Positions 24,148 to 35,358 of a DNA stretch of 64,000 bases are shown one piece after another. Below the pieces are notes generated by a model that was not told the origin of the DNA, did no database searches, and saw only the letters and a list, made by a program, of their open reading frames with translations. Source of the stretch: Nocardioides kribbensis (GTDB lineage Bacteria > Actinomycetota > Actinomycetes > Propionibacteriales > Nocardioidaceae); contig NZ_JADCLL010000002.1 in assembly GCF_015070375.1 (NCBI RefSeq), positions 1 to 64,000 of the forward strand, written 5' to 3'. Within the stretch, counting starts at the first letter, position 1, and the number at the start of each line of letters is the position of its first letter. The position numbers and the translations under genes were made by a program.

Positions 24148-25480
24148 GCGCGGGCTCCAGCGGCTCGAGGACCTCGCGGCCCATCCACTTCTGCAGCGCC
24201 TTCGGCACCCGCACCGACCCGTCGGCCTGCTGGTGGGTCTCGAGGATGGCCACGATGGTGCGCGTCATGGCGCACAGCGTGCCGTTGAGGGTCGCGACCG
24301 GGCCGACCTCGGTGCCGCTGCCGGTGCTGCCGCCGCTGCCGCCCGACCCCTCGCCGGCCGCAGCGCCGGCGGCGTACCGGGCGCGCGTGTCGAGGCGGCG
24401 GGTCTGGAACTCGGTGCAGTTGGAGGTCGAGGTGAGCTCGCGGTACTTGCCCTGGGTGGGGATCCAGGCCTCGCAGTCGAACTTGCGGATCGCCGAGAGG
24501 CCGAGGTCGCCGGCGGCGACGTCGATGACCTGGTAGGCCAGCTCGAGCTTGTCGAGGAACATCTTCTCCCACTCCAGCAGCCGCTGGTGCTCGGCGACGG
24601 CCTCCTCGGGCGTGGTGAAGACGAACATCTCGACCTTGTCGAACCAGTGCACCCGGATGATGCCCTTGGTGTCCTTGCCGTGCGAGCCGGCCTCCTTGCG
24701 GAAGCAGGGGCTGAAGGCGGCGTAGCGCAGCGGCAGCGAGGCGCCGTCGAGGATCTCGTCGGAGTGGTAGGCCGCCATGGGCACCTCCGAGGTGCCCACG
24801 AGGTACATGTCCTGGCCCTCGATCCGGTAGACGTCGTCGGCGGCCTGGCCGAGGAAGCCGGTGCCGTCCATGGCGCGGGGCTTGACCATCGAGGGCGCGA
24901 TGACCTGGGTGAAGCCGACCTCGCGGGCCTGCTCCATGGCCAGGTTGACCAGGGCCAACTCGAGCTCGGCGCCGACGCCGGTGAGGAAGTAGAACCGCGA
25001 GCCCGACACCTTGGCGCCGCGGTCGAGGTCGATCGCACCGAGCAGGCGGCCCAGCTCGACGTGGTCGCGCGGCTCGAAGCCCTCGGCGGCGAAGTCGCGA
25101 GGGGTGCCGACGGTCTCGAGCACGACGAAGTCGTCCTCGCCCCCGGCCGGGGTCTGCTCGTCGGCGAGGTTGGGGATGCTGAGCAGCGCGGCGCGCCAGG
25201 CCTCCTCGGCCTCGCCCTGCGCGGCCTCGGCCGCCTTGACCTCGGCGGCGAGGGTCTTGGTCTGCGCCAGCAGCGCCTGCTTCTCCTCGCCCTGGGCCTG
25301 GGGGATCTGCTTGCCCAGCTGCTTCTGCTGGGCCCGCTTGGCCTCGAACTCCCCGATCGCGGCCCGGCGCGCGGCGTCGGCGGCCAGGGCGGTGTCGACC
25401 ACCGCGTCGGACAGGCCGCGCTTGGCCTGGGCGGCGCGCACGCGGTCGGGGTCGTCTCGCAGGATCCGGGGGTCGATCAT
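24140..25480 (-). CDS. serS: Seryl-tRNA synthetase
   Basis: The enzyme charges serine to tRNA-Ser. The 446-residue length and order are typical: an N-terminal coiled-coil tRNA-binding arm (about 30-110, [16 protein letters not shown]), then the class II core with motif 2 ([20 protein letters not shown]) and motif 3 ([15 protein letters not shown]). A Gly/Ser-rich insert lies near residue 370 ([12 protein letters not shown]). ATG 25480 follows TAGCCT by six bases. It heads a four-gene run and diverges from the PAP2/kinase gene. Two tRNA-Ser genes lie at 13-14 kb. Confidence 0.97.
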   Translation of the reverse strand: MIDPRILRDDPDRVRAAQAKRGLSDAVVDTALAADAARRAAIGEFEAKRAQQKQLGKQIPQAQGEEKQALLAQTKTLAAEVKAAEAAQGEAEEAWRAALLSIPNLADEQTPAGGEDDFVVLETVGTPRDFAAEGFEPRDHVELGRLLGAIDLDRGAKVSGSRFYFLTGVGAELELALVNLAMEQAREVGFTQVIAPSMVKPRAMDGTGFLGQAADDVYRIEGQDMYLVGTSEVPMAAYHSDEILDGASLPLRYAAFSPCFRKEAGSHGKDTKGIIRVHWFDKVEMFVFTTPEEAVAEHQRLLEWEKMFLDKLELAYQVIDVAAGDLGLSAIRKFDCEAWIPTQGKYRELTSTSNCTEFQTRRLDTRARYAAGAAAGEGSGGSGGSTGSGTEVGPVATLNGTLCAMTRTIVAILETHQQADGSVRVPKALQKWMGREVLEPLEPARG

Positions 25481-25558
25481 GGTGAGAGGCTATCGGGGCG
25501 GCCGGCGCCGTCTCACGCGAGTTCCACAGGCCCCCCGGGGCGTCGGCATACTGTCCGG

Positions 25559-27133
25559 GTGCTCGACCGCCCCCGTCTCGTCCTCCTGAGCTGGGCCGGC
25601 GCGTGCTTCGTGGCCTTCGCCCTGCTCACGCTCGCCGTCACCCAGGCCTGGGGCCCGCTCAGCGGCCTCGACGAGCGCGGCGACCCGATCGAGGCCTGGG
25701 CCGTCGACCTCGGCTGGCTGCGCACGCCGCTGCACCTGGTGGAGGCGGCGTTCGGCACGATCGGCATGACCGTGCTCACGGCGGTCGTGGCGGTGCTGAT
25801 GTTCACCCGCGGGCACCGCCGCGCCGCGCTCTACGCCGTGCTGGTCATGGCCATCACCTCCGCGGCCACCACCGGGCTCAAGCTCACCGTGGGCCGGGAG
25901 CGCCCGCCGTGGCAGAACCCCGACGCCGTGCTCTCCTCCAACGCCTTCCCGTCGGGCCACGCCTCCTCCATCGCCGCCTGGGGCGCGGTGGTCGTCGTGC
26001 TCGTCGTCATGCTCGTACGCCGCGCCGGGGTGCGGCGGCTCGCCTTCGGCGCCGTCGCCGTCCTCGTGGTCGTCGTCTGCGCCGACCGGGTCCTGCTGGG
26101 GCGCCACTACACCACCGACGTCACCGCGGGCGTGCTCCTCGGCGTCGGCGTCGCGCTGCTCGTGCTGGCCCTCTACTCCCCGCTGCCGCGCAGCCACGCG
26201 GTCAAGTCCGACCCGCTGCCCGACCCCTACCCCTCGGCGCGGCGCCTGCACGTCGTGCTGAACCCCATCAAGGTGGAGAGCGTCGAGGCCTTCCAGGCCA
26301 CCGTCTCCACGATGGCCGCCGAGGCCGGCTGGTCGGAGCCGCGCTGGCACCTCACCACCGTCGAGGACCCCGGCACCGGCATGGCCGAGGCCGCCGCGGT
26401 CGCCGGCGCCGACCTGGTCATCGTGTGCGGCGGCGACGGCACCGTGCGCGAGGTCTGCGCCGAGCTGGCCGGCACCGGCATCCCGATCGGGATCATCCCG
26501 GCCGGCACCGGCAACCTGCTGGCCCGCAACCTGGCCGTGCCGCTCTACATCCGCGCCGCCATCGACGTCGCCCTCACCGGCCAGGACCGCGCGATCGACA
26601 TGGTGGCCGTCAGCGGCGACGGCATCGAGGACAGCCACTTCATGGTCATGGCCGGCATGGGCTTCGACGCCGCGATCATGGAGGGGGTCAACGAGGACAT
26701 CAAGAAGCGCGTGGGCTGGCTGGCCTACGTGCTCTCGGGGCTGAAGTCGATCATGTTCCCCGCGGTGAAGGTGGAGATCTCCGTCGACGGCGGTGAGCCC
26801 ACCACCCACCGCGCCCGCACCGTGGTCGTCGGCAACGTCGGCTTCCTCCAGGCCGGCATGCCGCTGCTGCCCGACGCCGCCATCGACGACGGCACCCTCG
26901 ACGTCGTCATCCTCCACCCGCGCAACTTCCTCTCCTGGATCCCGCTGGCCTGGCGGGTGCTGCTCAAGCGCAAGCACACCGACGAGCTGGTCAACCGGAT
27001 GACCGGTCACTCCGTCGTCGTCCGCGCCGCCACCGAGACCCCCCGCCAGCTCGACGGCGACTCGATCGGCCCCGGCTGCGAGCTGCGCATGGAGTGCGTG
27101 CACGGCCGCGTGCTCGTGCGCGTGCCGCGCTGA
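25559..27133 (+). CDS. Fusion of PAP2 phosphatase and DAG/sphingosine-type lipid kinase
   Basis: The 524-residue protein joins two domains of opposing chemistry. Residues about 5-220 are a six-helix PAP2 phosphatase with the tripartite motif KLTVGRERPPW, PSGHASS and RVLLGRHYTTD. Residues about 230-524 are a lipid-kinase domain with V-C-G-G-D-G-T-V-R-E and GIIPAGTGNLLARN. It probably acts in phospholipid recycling, dephosphorylating phosphatidic acid or undecaprenyl pyrophosphate and phosphorylating diacylglycerol. GTG 25559 follows CATACT by six bases. The fusion is known in actinobacteria. Confidence 0.9.
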   Translation: MLDRPRLVLLSWAGACFVAFALLTLAVTQAWGPLSGLDERGDPIEAWAVDLGWLRTPLHLVEAAFGTIGMTVLTAVVAVLMFTRGHRRAALYAVLVMAITSAATTGLKLTVGRERPPWQNPDAVLSSNAFPSGHASSIAAWGAVVVVLVVMLVRRAGVRRLAFGAVAVLVVVVCADRVLLGRHYTTDVTAGVLLGVGVALLVLALYSPLPRSHAVKSDPLPDPYPSARRLHVVLNPIKVESVEAFQATVSTMAAEAGWSEPRWHLTTVEDPGTGMAEAAAVAGADLVIVCGGDGTVREVCAELAGTGIPIGIIPAGTGNLLARNLAVPLYIRAAIDVALTGQDRAIDMVAVSGDGIEDSHFMVMAGMGFDAAIMEGVNEDIKKRVGWLAYVLSGLKSIMFPAVKVEISVDGGEPTTHRARTVVVGNVGFLQAGMPLLPDAAIDDGTLDVVILHPRNFLSWIPLAWRVLLKRKHTDELVNRMTGHSVVVRAATETPRQLDGDSIGPGCELRMECVHGRVLVRVPR

Positions 27134-27215
27134 GCCGTCGTACGTCGCGGTCGTGCGGCCACCCGGGGAGGTCGCCCGGGGAGGGCGTCCGGGTGCGGCC
27201 GGGCCCACGGCCCGG

Positions 27216-28550
27216 TCAGGTCGCCGGCCGCCCCGCGGCCCCGGCGCCCGAGGTGAGGGCGGTCGCCGCGGTGTGCCGGTCGCGCACGACGACCCGGTCG
27301 GCCTCCAGCGGCCCGCCACGCTCGAAGGACTCGACCAGGGCCCCGAGCTCGCGGCGCACCACGGCGTCGAGGTCGGGGTCGGTGCTCGCGGCGAGCACCC
27401 TGCCCCCGAGGCGGAGCCCGGCGGAGGTCACGCTCACGGCGCCGGCGCCGTAGACGCGCACCGCCTCGAGCACCGGCTGCACCAGGTCGGCGGCCGAGGG
27501 CCAGCGCGCGACGACCCGCAGCGTGCCGTCGGAGTCGAGCAGGCCGGCGGCCGGCTGCGGGCGCGAGGCCAGCAGACCCAGGCCGCCGCCGAGGGCGTCG
27601 AGCGCGCTGACCGCGGTGTAGGGGTCGTTGGTGCCCGTGGCCAGGCCGCGCACGGCGATCTCGGTGAGCTGCTGCAGCGCGAAGGCGAGATCCTGGTGCG
27701 GGGTGCGGGCGGTGCCGACGCTGAAGCACCGCCGCAGCCGGTCGAGGGCCGCGTCGTCGGCCGTTGCCCCGGCCCCCCGGGGGGTCGCGCGGGCCAGCGG
27801 TTCCCCGGGCACCACGTGGGCGCCCGGCATGGCCAGGACCTCGACCAGCAGGTCGCGGTCGGCGGCGCGGCGCACGAGGGAGTCGAGCTCGACGGCCTCG
27901 ACGTACCCGCACGCCTCGGCGCGCAGGACGACGGCCGCCGCGCCGCCGCCCGGGCCGGTGTCGCGGGTCGTGCCGGGCCGGTCCTCGGCGGGGTACCAGG
28001 CCTCGACTGCCCGCAGCAGCTCACCGCCGACCCGCTCCTGCAGCGTCGTGACCTGCACCGAGGAGGCGATGTGGTGGATGAAGTAGACGAGCACGGCCAC
28101 GTCGACCGCGGCGATGAGCACGGCGGCGTTGACGGCGAGGACCGGCACGAAAGCGGCAGCGCCGTCGACCTCGCTGCGCACCGCCCTCAGCACGACCAGG
28201 CAGTAGACGAAGCTCGAGGTCAGCACGGCCAGGACGACCTGGTTGCCGCGGTCGGCCATGAAGTTGCGCACGAGGCGCGGACCGTAGGTGCTCGACGTCG
28301 TGGCCAGCACCGAGATGGTGATGGAGAACGACGTCGCGGCCACGCCCAGCATGGAGCCGCCCACGGTGGTGAGCAGGGCACGACTGCCGGTGGCGCTGAG
28401 GGAGTCGACGAACCACGGGCCGCCGGACCCGCTGAGCACCGAGCGGTCGAGGAGGAGGAGCACCTCGGCGAGCCCGACCGCAGCCGCTCCCATGACGGCG
28501 GGCACGAACCAGAACGACTCGCGCAGCCGGCGCAGACGGGCTCTCCACAT
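27216..28550 (-). CDS. DUF2254 membrane protein (444 aa)
   Basis: The first 180 residues hold four membrane helices, with the family's conserved F-S-I-T-I-S-V-L-A-x-x-S-S-T-Y-G-P-R segment near 75-92. The remainder is a large soluble domain with no recognised motif. DUF2254 proteins are widespread inner-membrane proteins of unknown function. ATG 28550 follows TACAGT by six bases. It is divergent from kdpD. Confidence 0.85.
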   Translation of the reverse strand: MWRARLRRLRESFWFVPAVMGAAAVGLAEVLLLLDRSVLSGSGGPWFVDSLSATGSRALLTTVGGSMLGVAATSFSITISVLATTSSTYGPRLVRNFMADRGNQVVLAVLTSSFVYCLVVLRAVRSEVDGAAAFVPVLAVNAAVLIAAVDVAVLVYFIHHIASSVQVTTLQERVGGELLRAVEAWYPAEDRPGTTRDTGPGGGAAAVVLRAEACGYVEAVELDSLVRRAADRDLLVEVLAMPGAHVVPGEPLARATPRGAGATADDAALDRLRRCFSVGTARTPHQDLAFALQQLTEIAVRGLATGTNDPYTAVSALDALGGGLGLLASRPQPAAGLLDSDGTLRVVARWPSAADLVQPVLEAVRVYGAGAVSVTSAGLRLGGRVLAASTDPDLDAVVRRELGALVESFERGGPLEADRVVVRDRHTAATALTSGAGAAGRPAT

Positions 28551-28647
28551 GGGGCGACTGTAGGGCGGGGGCGCGGTCGCCGGGTCTTGACGCATCCTTG
28601 ACGCCGCGGCGCTGGGGTCGCGGCCGGGCCGGTGGGAGGATCGGGGC

Positions 28648-31427
28648 ATGGAGGGTGCGCGCCGGGGCCGGCTGACGGTCTACCTCGGCGCGGCGCCCGG
28701 GGTGGGCAAGACCTACGCGATGCTCGACGAGGCCCGCCGGCGCGCGGAGCGGGGCACCGACGTGGTCGTGGGCTACGTCGAGACCCACGGCCGGCGCCAC
28801 ACCGAGGCCGCGGTGGCCGGGCTCGAGGTGCTGCCGCGCCGCGTGGTCGAGCACCGCGGGGCCCGCCTGACCGAGATGGACGTCGACGCCGTGCTGGCCC
28901 GGCGGCCCGCGGTGGTGCTGGTCGACGAGCTGGCCCACACCAACGCCCCGGGCTCGCGCCACGACAAGCGCGCCGGCGACGTCGAGGAGCTGCGCGCCGC
29001 CGGCATCGACGTCGTCACCACCGTCAACATCCAGCACCTGGAGTCACTCAACGACGAGGTCGAGCGGATCACCGGGGTGCGCCAGCGCGAGACCGTGCCC
29101 GACGAGGTCGTGCGCACCGCCGACCAGATCCAGCTGGTCGACATGAGCCCCGACGCGCTGCGCCGGCGCCTGGCCCACGGCAACGTCTACCGCCCCGAGA
29201 ACGTCGACGCCTCGCTCGCCTCCTACTTCCGCGTCGGCAACCTCACCGCGCTGCGCGAGCTGGCGCTGCTGTGGCTGGCCGACCGCGTCGACGACGCGCT
29301 CGGCGACTACCGCCGCGCCCACCGCATCGCCCACACCTGGCCGACCAAGGAGCGGATCGTCGTGGCCGTGACCGGCGGGCCCGAGAGCGAGACCCTGCTG
29401 CGCCGCGGGGCCCGGCTGGCCCAGCGGGCGGCCGGCTCGGAGCTGATGGCCGTGCACGTGCTGGCCACCGACGGGCTGCGCCCGCAGGGCGGCGAGCCGA
29501 TCGCGCGGGTCCAGCAGCTGGTGGCCGACCTCGGCGGCAGCTTCCACCCCGTGGTCGGCGAGGACGTGCCGGCGGCGGTGGTCGACTTCGCCTCGGGCGC
29601 CAACGCCACCATGGTCGTGGTCGGCGTCAGCCGCCACGGCCGGCTGCGGCGGCTGCTCGTGGGCTCCAGCGGCGACCGGATCGCCTCCCTGGCCGGCGCC
29701 ATCGACGTGCACCTGGTCACCCACGACCAGGTCGGCCGGCGGCTGCAGGGCCGCCCGCTGCTCTCCCCGCTCTCGCGCTCGCGCCAGGTCGCCGGCTGGC
29801 TCAGCGCCCTGCTGCTCCCTGTGCTCCTCACCGCCGTGCTGACCCGCGTCGAGGGCCCGGGGCAGCTGCCGCTCGCCGAGATGCTGCTGCTCGCGGCGGC
29901 CGTGCTGGTCGCCCTCGTCGGCGGGCTGCTGCCGGCGCTGCTGGCAGCGCTGCTCGGCTTCGTGCTGCTCAACTGGTACTTCACCGAGCCCGTCGGCCGG
30001 CTCACCATCGCCCAGCCCTCCGACGTCGTGGCCCTGCTGGTCTACGTCGCCGTCGCCGCCGGGGTCGCCTCGGTCGTCGACCGGGCCTCGCGCCGCGCCG
30101 CCGACGCCCTGCGCGCCCGCACCGAGGCGGCCACGCTGGCCTCGCTGTCGCGCTCGGTGCTCACCGGCCAGGACACCGCCGAGGCCGTCACCGAGCGGGT
30201 GCGCGAGGTCTTCGGGCAGACCTCGGTGGCCCTCCTGGCCCGCGGTGCCGCCGCCTCCGTCGACGCCGGCGGGGCCGACGGGCGGGCCGACGCCTCCTCG
30301 GGCCGTACGCCGGGCACCGCGGGGCCGACCGGCGGCGCGCCCACCCCGACCGGGTGGCGGGTCGTGGCCGCCTCCGGCGACGGCCCGGCCGCGACGCCGG
30401 AGGCCGCCGACACCCGCGTGCGCGTCGACGACGTGCACGAGCTGTGCCTGCGCGGCGAGACGCTGCGCGCCAGCGACCAGCGGGTGCTGGAGGCCTTCGC
30501 CGTGCAGGCCTCCCTCGTGCTGGAGCACCGCCGGCTGCGGGCGCGCGAGGAGCGCGCGGTCGCCCTCGAGGGCGCCGAGGCCACCTCGACCGCCCTGCTG
30601 CAGGCGGTCTCCCACGACCTGCGCACCCCGCTGGCCACGATGCGCGCGTCGGTCGACGGGCTGATCGGCAGCGGACCGGGCGGCGCCGACCTCGACCCGG
30701 CCGACCGGGCCGCGCTGGTGAGCAGCGTGGGCGCCTCGACCGAGCAGTTGGAGGGCCTCATCGACAACCTGCTCGACCTCTCGCGGCTGCGCACCGGGCT
30801 GGTGCACCCGGTGCTCGCCGACCGGAGCCTGGAGGAGGTGCTGCCCCTGGCGGTGTCGGGCCACGCCCCGGGGGCGGTGAGCCTCGAGGTCGCCGAGGAC
30901 ACCCCGCTGGTGCGCACCGACGCGGGCCTGCTCGAGCGCGTCGTCGCCAACCTGGTCGCCAACGCCGTGCGGGTCTCCGACGGCGTGGCCGTGCGCGTGC
31001 TCGCCCACGTGCAGCCCACGAGCGTCGAGGTGCTGGTGGTCGACCGCGGCCCCGGGGTGCCGCCGGCGGAGCGGGCGCGGATGTTCGAGCCCTTCCAGCG
31101 TCTCGGCGACCGCTCCCCCGGCGGGCTCGGGCTCGGCTTGGCCGTCGCCCGCGGGCTGGCCGAGGCCGTCGGGGCGAGCCTCGAGGCCGACGACACCCCC
31201 GGCGGCGGGCTGACCATGGTGCTGTCGGTGCCGCGGGCGGGCGCCGGTCAGGACCCCCTGGGGGACGCACCGGCCGACGCACCGGCCGGCGGACCCGCCA
31301 CCCGGGCCCAGGCAGGGCGCGTGGCGGATCCCGCAGCCGGACCCGCGACCCAGCCCACGACCCGGCCCACCACCGACGCGGCCGACCGGCCGGCGGCCGG
31401 CGGGGACCGATCGCAGGGGGTGGCCCG

Positions 31428-31431
<4 letters not shown>
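28648..31431 (+). CDS. kdpD: Osmosensitive K+ channel histidine kinase KdpD
   Basis: The 927-residue protein has all expected parts: Walker A GAAPGVGKT (14-22), Walker B VVLVDELAHTN, a USP-like domain (about 230-350), four membrane helices (about 385-490), a GAF-like linker, a HisKA domain with phospho-accepting His in VSHDLRTPLA, and a HATPase (VVANLVANAVR, GLGLGLAVARG). It phosphorylates KdpE. kdpFABC do not flank it: upstream is DUF2254, downstream after kdpE is an MFS gene. The transporter may be elsewhere or absent. The last 60 residues are a low-complexity Pro/Ala tail. Confidence 0.95.
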
Positions 31432-32158
<727 letters not shown>

Positions 32159-32177
<19 letters not shown>

Positions 32178-33793
32178 GCCGGCTGCTGCGCCGACGCCTC
32201 GGCGGGCGGGGCGCCGTGGACCACGAAGTCCTTCTGACGGATCAGCAGCAGGCACAGCACCCCGGAGACGAAGGCGATGCCGGCGCCGATGGCGGTGATG
32301 TGGTTGAGGGCGTCGACGACCGCGGAGGTGCCGACGCCGTTGACGAGGTCGTAGGCCTGCTGGCCGGCCGAGGCGCCCCCGGCCCCGGAGGCCGCGGCGG
32401 CCTGGGCGCCCTCCGCCGCGGCCTGGACCTGACCGCCGGAGAGCGCGGCGACCAGACCGGGCAGGGCCTGGTCGGGCACCTGGCCGGTGAGGTCGGAGGT
32501 GACGGCGTCGGCGACCTGGTTGCCGAAGATCGAGCCGAGCGCGGCGATGCCGGTGGCGATGCCGACCTGGCGGAAGGTCGAGTTGACCCCCGAGGCCATG
32601 CCCGAGCGCTCCGGGGTGACCACGCCGACCGCGGTCGAGGCCAGCGGCGGGTTGATCAGCCCGATGCCGAGACCGGAGACGAGCAGGCCCGGGATGAGGT
32701 GGGTCCACGACGAGTCGTCCTCGATGCCGAGCACCAGCAGCAGCCCCACGCCCAGCACGAGGAAGCCGGGGCCGATGAGCCACTTGGTCGGCACCTTCTC
32801 GGTCAGCCGGCCCGCCACCGCGGCGGCCACGAAGGAGGCGCCGGAGAGGAAGAGGAAGCGCACGCCGGTGCCGACGGCGGAGTAGTCGAGGACGTTCTGG
32901 ACGTAGATGACCAGGTAGGTCAGCAGCGAGAAGATCGAGGCGGAGACGCCGAAGGCCGCCACGAGGCCGCCGACGAAGGTCGGCTTGCGCAGCAGGCCCA
33001 GGTCGAGCATCGGGGAGCGCTGGCGCACCTGGCTGACCAGGAAGACCGCCATCAGCACCGCCGCGGCCACCAGGAAGCCGACCACCCGCTGGTCGCCCCA
33101 GCCGTCCTGGCCGGCCTCGATGAGGCCGTAGACCAGCGAGCCCAGCGCGAGGCTGAAGGTCACGAAGCCGAACCAGTCCGGTCGGCCCGCGTGGGGGTCG
33201 CGCGACTCCTTGACCCGCAGCAGCGTGATCGCGATCGCGACCACGCAGATCGGGATGTTGACGAAGAAGATCCAGCGCCACGACAGCCCGCTGGTGAGCA
33301 CGCCGCCCAGCACCGGGCCGATCGCGACGGCGACGCCGGTGGTGGCTCCGAAGGCGCCGAAGGCCACGCCGCGGTCGCGCCCGACGTACGCCGTGGCCAG
33401 CAGCGCGAGCGCGGTCGCGAACATCGCGGCGCCGCCGATGCCCTGGAAGGCGCGGGCCAGCGTGAGCAGGAAGATGTCCTGGGCGGCGCCGCACGCCACC
33501 GAGCCGATGGTGAACAGGACCAGGCCGATGGTGAAGACCAGGCGGCGCCCGAAGAGGTCGGCCAGCGAGCCCGCGGTCAGCAGCAGCGCGGCGAGGCTCA
33601 GGGCGTAGGCATCGATGACCCACTGCAGGTCGGAGAGCGAGGCGTCGAGCTCGCGCTGGATGTCGGGCAGCGCGACGTTCACGATCGTGATGTCGAGCAG
33701 CAGCATGAACACCCCGGTGCAGACCGCGGCGAGGGTCCACCACTTCGAGCGGGTCGCGGCGCTGTGGTCGGTGGCCACGGCTTGGTGGGACAT
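32159..33793 (-). CDS. DHA2-family MFS multidrug exporter (EmrB/QacA-like)
   Basis: The 544-residue protein has 14 predicted membrane helices, with motif D1-like LLDITIVNVALPDIQ in helix 1, motif A GSLADLFGRR near residue 76, and motif C GPVLGGVL in helix 5. These features define H+-driven DHA2 drug exporters. An Ala/Gly-rich insert lies near residues 440-475. The substrate is not readable and no regulator gene is adjacent. ATG 33793 has GGAG upstream. Its C-terminus overlaps kdpE in the opposite direction. Confidence 0.9.
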
Positions 33794-34000
33794 GGGTGCT
33801 CCTGCGGCTGGGTGCTCACGTGGCTGACGATGACCCGGTGAACGGTACGCCGACGGTTGCGGTGGTCAACCGATCGTGGCCGGAGGGGTGAGCGGGCCGG
33901 CGAGGGGGACGACGCGCCCCCCGGCTCCTGGGGGTTTCACCCGCGGCCCGGCCGGCGACGAGCCAGGCCGGCGCGGTGCTCGCCCGCCGGCCGAGCGGCC

Positions 34001-34088
34001 ACCTGTCGGCCCGGACCCGCACTGGTCGGCCCGTGCATGGGCCGACAGGTGCGGGTTTCGCCAGCCGGCTGGTGAAACCCGCCGAGCC
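34001..34088. repeat. Dispersed double-hairpin element, copy 1
   Basis: About 85 bases composed of CCTGTCGGCCCGGACCCGCA, a first hairpin closing with GGCCGACAGGTGCGGG, and a second palindromic hairpin GGGTTTCGCCAGCCGGCTGG closing with TGAAACCC. Near-identical copies lie at 41141-41228 and 50443-50525. Here it sits just downstream of the DUF4446 gene, before the MFS exporter. The rest of 33794-34000 is GC-rich with no gene seen. Confidence 0.85.
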
Positions 34089-34090
34089 GC

Positions 34091-34495
34091 TCAGGCCTTG
34101 CCCGGGCGAGCCGCGGTGACGGCCTCCTGCTCCTCGGGGGAGAGCTGCTGCTCGCAGCGCCAGGCGACGATCGTCTTGGCGTAGGTGCGGGCCTCGGAGC
34201 GGCCGTGGATGGAGGTCAGCACGACGCCGTGGCCGGAGTCGTCGAGCAGGGCCAGCGACCAGGAGAGGTGCCCGCCCATGTCGCCGAAGGCGTCGTAGCG
34301 CACGACCGAGAGGTGGCGCAGGGCGTCGCGGGCCTCGGCGCGCAGGGCGGCGACCTCGCGGCGCAGGCCCTCGACGTCGGCGGGCAGCGCCTCGGCGTCG
34401 CCGGCCGCGGGCACCGCCGTACGACGCAGCGCCACGACGGCGAGGGCGACGGCGGCGAGGGCGACCACCAGGGAGAGCACGACGACAGCGATCAC
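34091..34495 (-). CDS. DUF4446 protein (134 aa)
   Basis: An N-terminal membrane helix (VIAVVVLSLVVALAAVALAVVAL) is followed by a short coiled coil and the conserved DUF4446 core VVRYDAFGDMGGHLSWSLAL…GVVLTSIHGRSEARTYAK. The family is common in actinobacteria and its role is unknown. GTG 34495 is preferred over TTG 34504 because TAGGTT lies seven bases before it. Its promoter overlaps that of pheA. Confidence 0.85.
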   Translation of the reverse strand: MIAVVVLSLVVALAAVALAVVALRRTAVPAAGDAEALPADVEGLRREVAALRAEARDALRHLSVVRYDAFGDMGGHLSWSLALLDDSGHGVVLTSIHGRSEARTYAKTIVAWRCEQQLSPEEQEAVTAARPGKA

Positions 34496-34502
34496 GCCGC
34501 TC

Positions 34503-34512
34503 AACCTAAACT
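34503..34512. promoter_or_regulatory. Overlapping divergent -10 boxes
   Basis: TAAACT (34507-34512, plus strand) is the -10 of pheA, six bases before its GTG. AACCTA (34503-34508) read on the minus strand is TAGGTT, the -10 of DUF4446, seven bases before its GTG. The two boxes share two base pairs, so polymerase can bind in only one direction at a time. Confidence 0.6.
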
Positions 34513-34518
34513 GCCCGC

Positions 34519-35358
34519 GTGCCGAACCAGCGACGCATCGCCTACCAGGGCGAGCCGGGAGCCAACTCCCACATCGTGTGCCAGGAGCACTACCCCTCCT
34601 GGGAGGCGCTGGCGTGCGCGTCGTTCGAGGACGTCTTCGCCGCCGTGGAGTCCGGGGAGGCCGACCTGGCCATGATCCCGATCGACAACTCCCTGGCCGG
34701 GCGTGTCGCCGACATCCACCACTTCCTGCCCGACTCGGGGCTGCACATCATCGGCGAGCACTTCCTGCGCATCCGCTTCCACCTGATGGGCGTGCCGGGC
34801 GCGACCCTGGGGTCGATCGACACCGTGCACAGCCACGTGCACGCGCTGGGCCAGTGCCGCAAGGTGATCCGGGCCCACGGCCTCACGCCGGTCATCTCCG
34901 GCGACACCGCGGGCGCGGCGCGCGAGGTCGCGGAGGCCGGCGACCCGACCCAGGCCTCGATCTCCCCGCCGCTGGCCGCGCAGATCTACGGCCTGCAGGT
35001 GCTGGCCGAGGACGTCGAGGACGAGGACCACAACACCACCCGCTTCGTCGTGCTCTCCCGCGACCTCGTCGAGGCCGCGCCCGGCTCGGGCCCGGTGGTG
35101 ACCAGCTTCATCTTCAACGTGCGCAACCTGCCCTCCGCGCTCTACAAGGCGCTCGGCGGCTTCGCCACCAACGGCGTCAACATGACCAAGCTGGAGAGCT
35201 ACATGGTCGGCGGGCAGTTCACCGCCACCCAGTTCCTCGCCGAGGTCGACGGCCACCCCGACGACCCCGGTCTGAAGCGGGCCCTGGAGGAGCTGGCCTT
35301 CTTCACCACCGACGTCAAGATCCTCGGCGTCTACCCCGCCGACCCCTTCCGCGCATGA
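34519..35358 (+). CDS. pheA: Prephenate dehydratase
   Basis: The 279-residue enzyme makes phenylpyruvate from prephenate for phenylalanine synthesis. The catalytic domain begins RRIAYQGEPGANSH, and the T-R-F motif (HNTTRFVVL, near 174) is present. The C-terminal ACT domain (SFIFNVRNLPSALYKALGGF, then KLESYM) has an altered effector-site sequence: the usual E-S-R-P is E-S-Y-M. Feedback control by phenylalanine may thus be weaker or different. GTG 34519 is leaderless-like. Its stop overlaps larB by four bases. Confidence 0.95.
   Translation: MPNQRRIAYQGEPGANSHIVCQEHYPSWEALACASFEDVFAAVESGEADLAMIPIDNSLAGRVADIHHFLPDSGLHIIGEHFLRIRFHLMGVPGATLGSIDTVHSHVHALGQCRKVIRAHGLTPVISGDTAGAAREVAEAGDPTQASISPPLAAQIYGLQVLAEDVEDEDHNTTRFVVLSRDLVEAAPGSGPVVTSFIFNVRNLPSALYKALGGFATNGVNMTKLESYMVGGQFTATQFLAEVDGHPDDPGLKRALEELAFFTTDVKILGVYPADPFRA

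Noticed and set aside
23843..25558. Upstream start of the PAP2/kinase gene
   Set aside because: The added part lies antisense to serS and has no domain features; GTG 25559 is the first start beside a -10-like hexamer.
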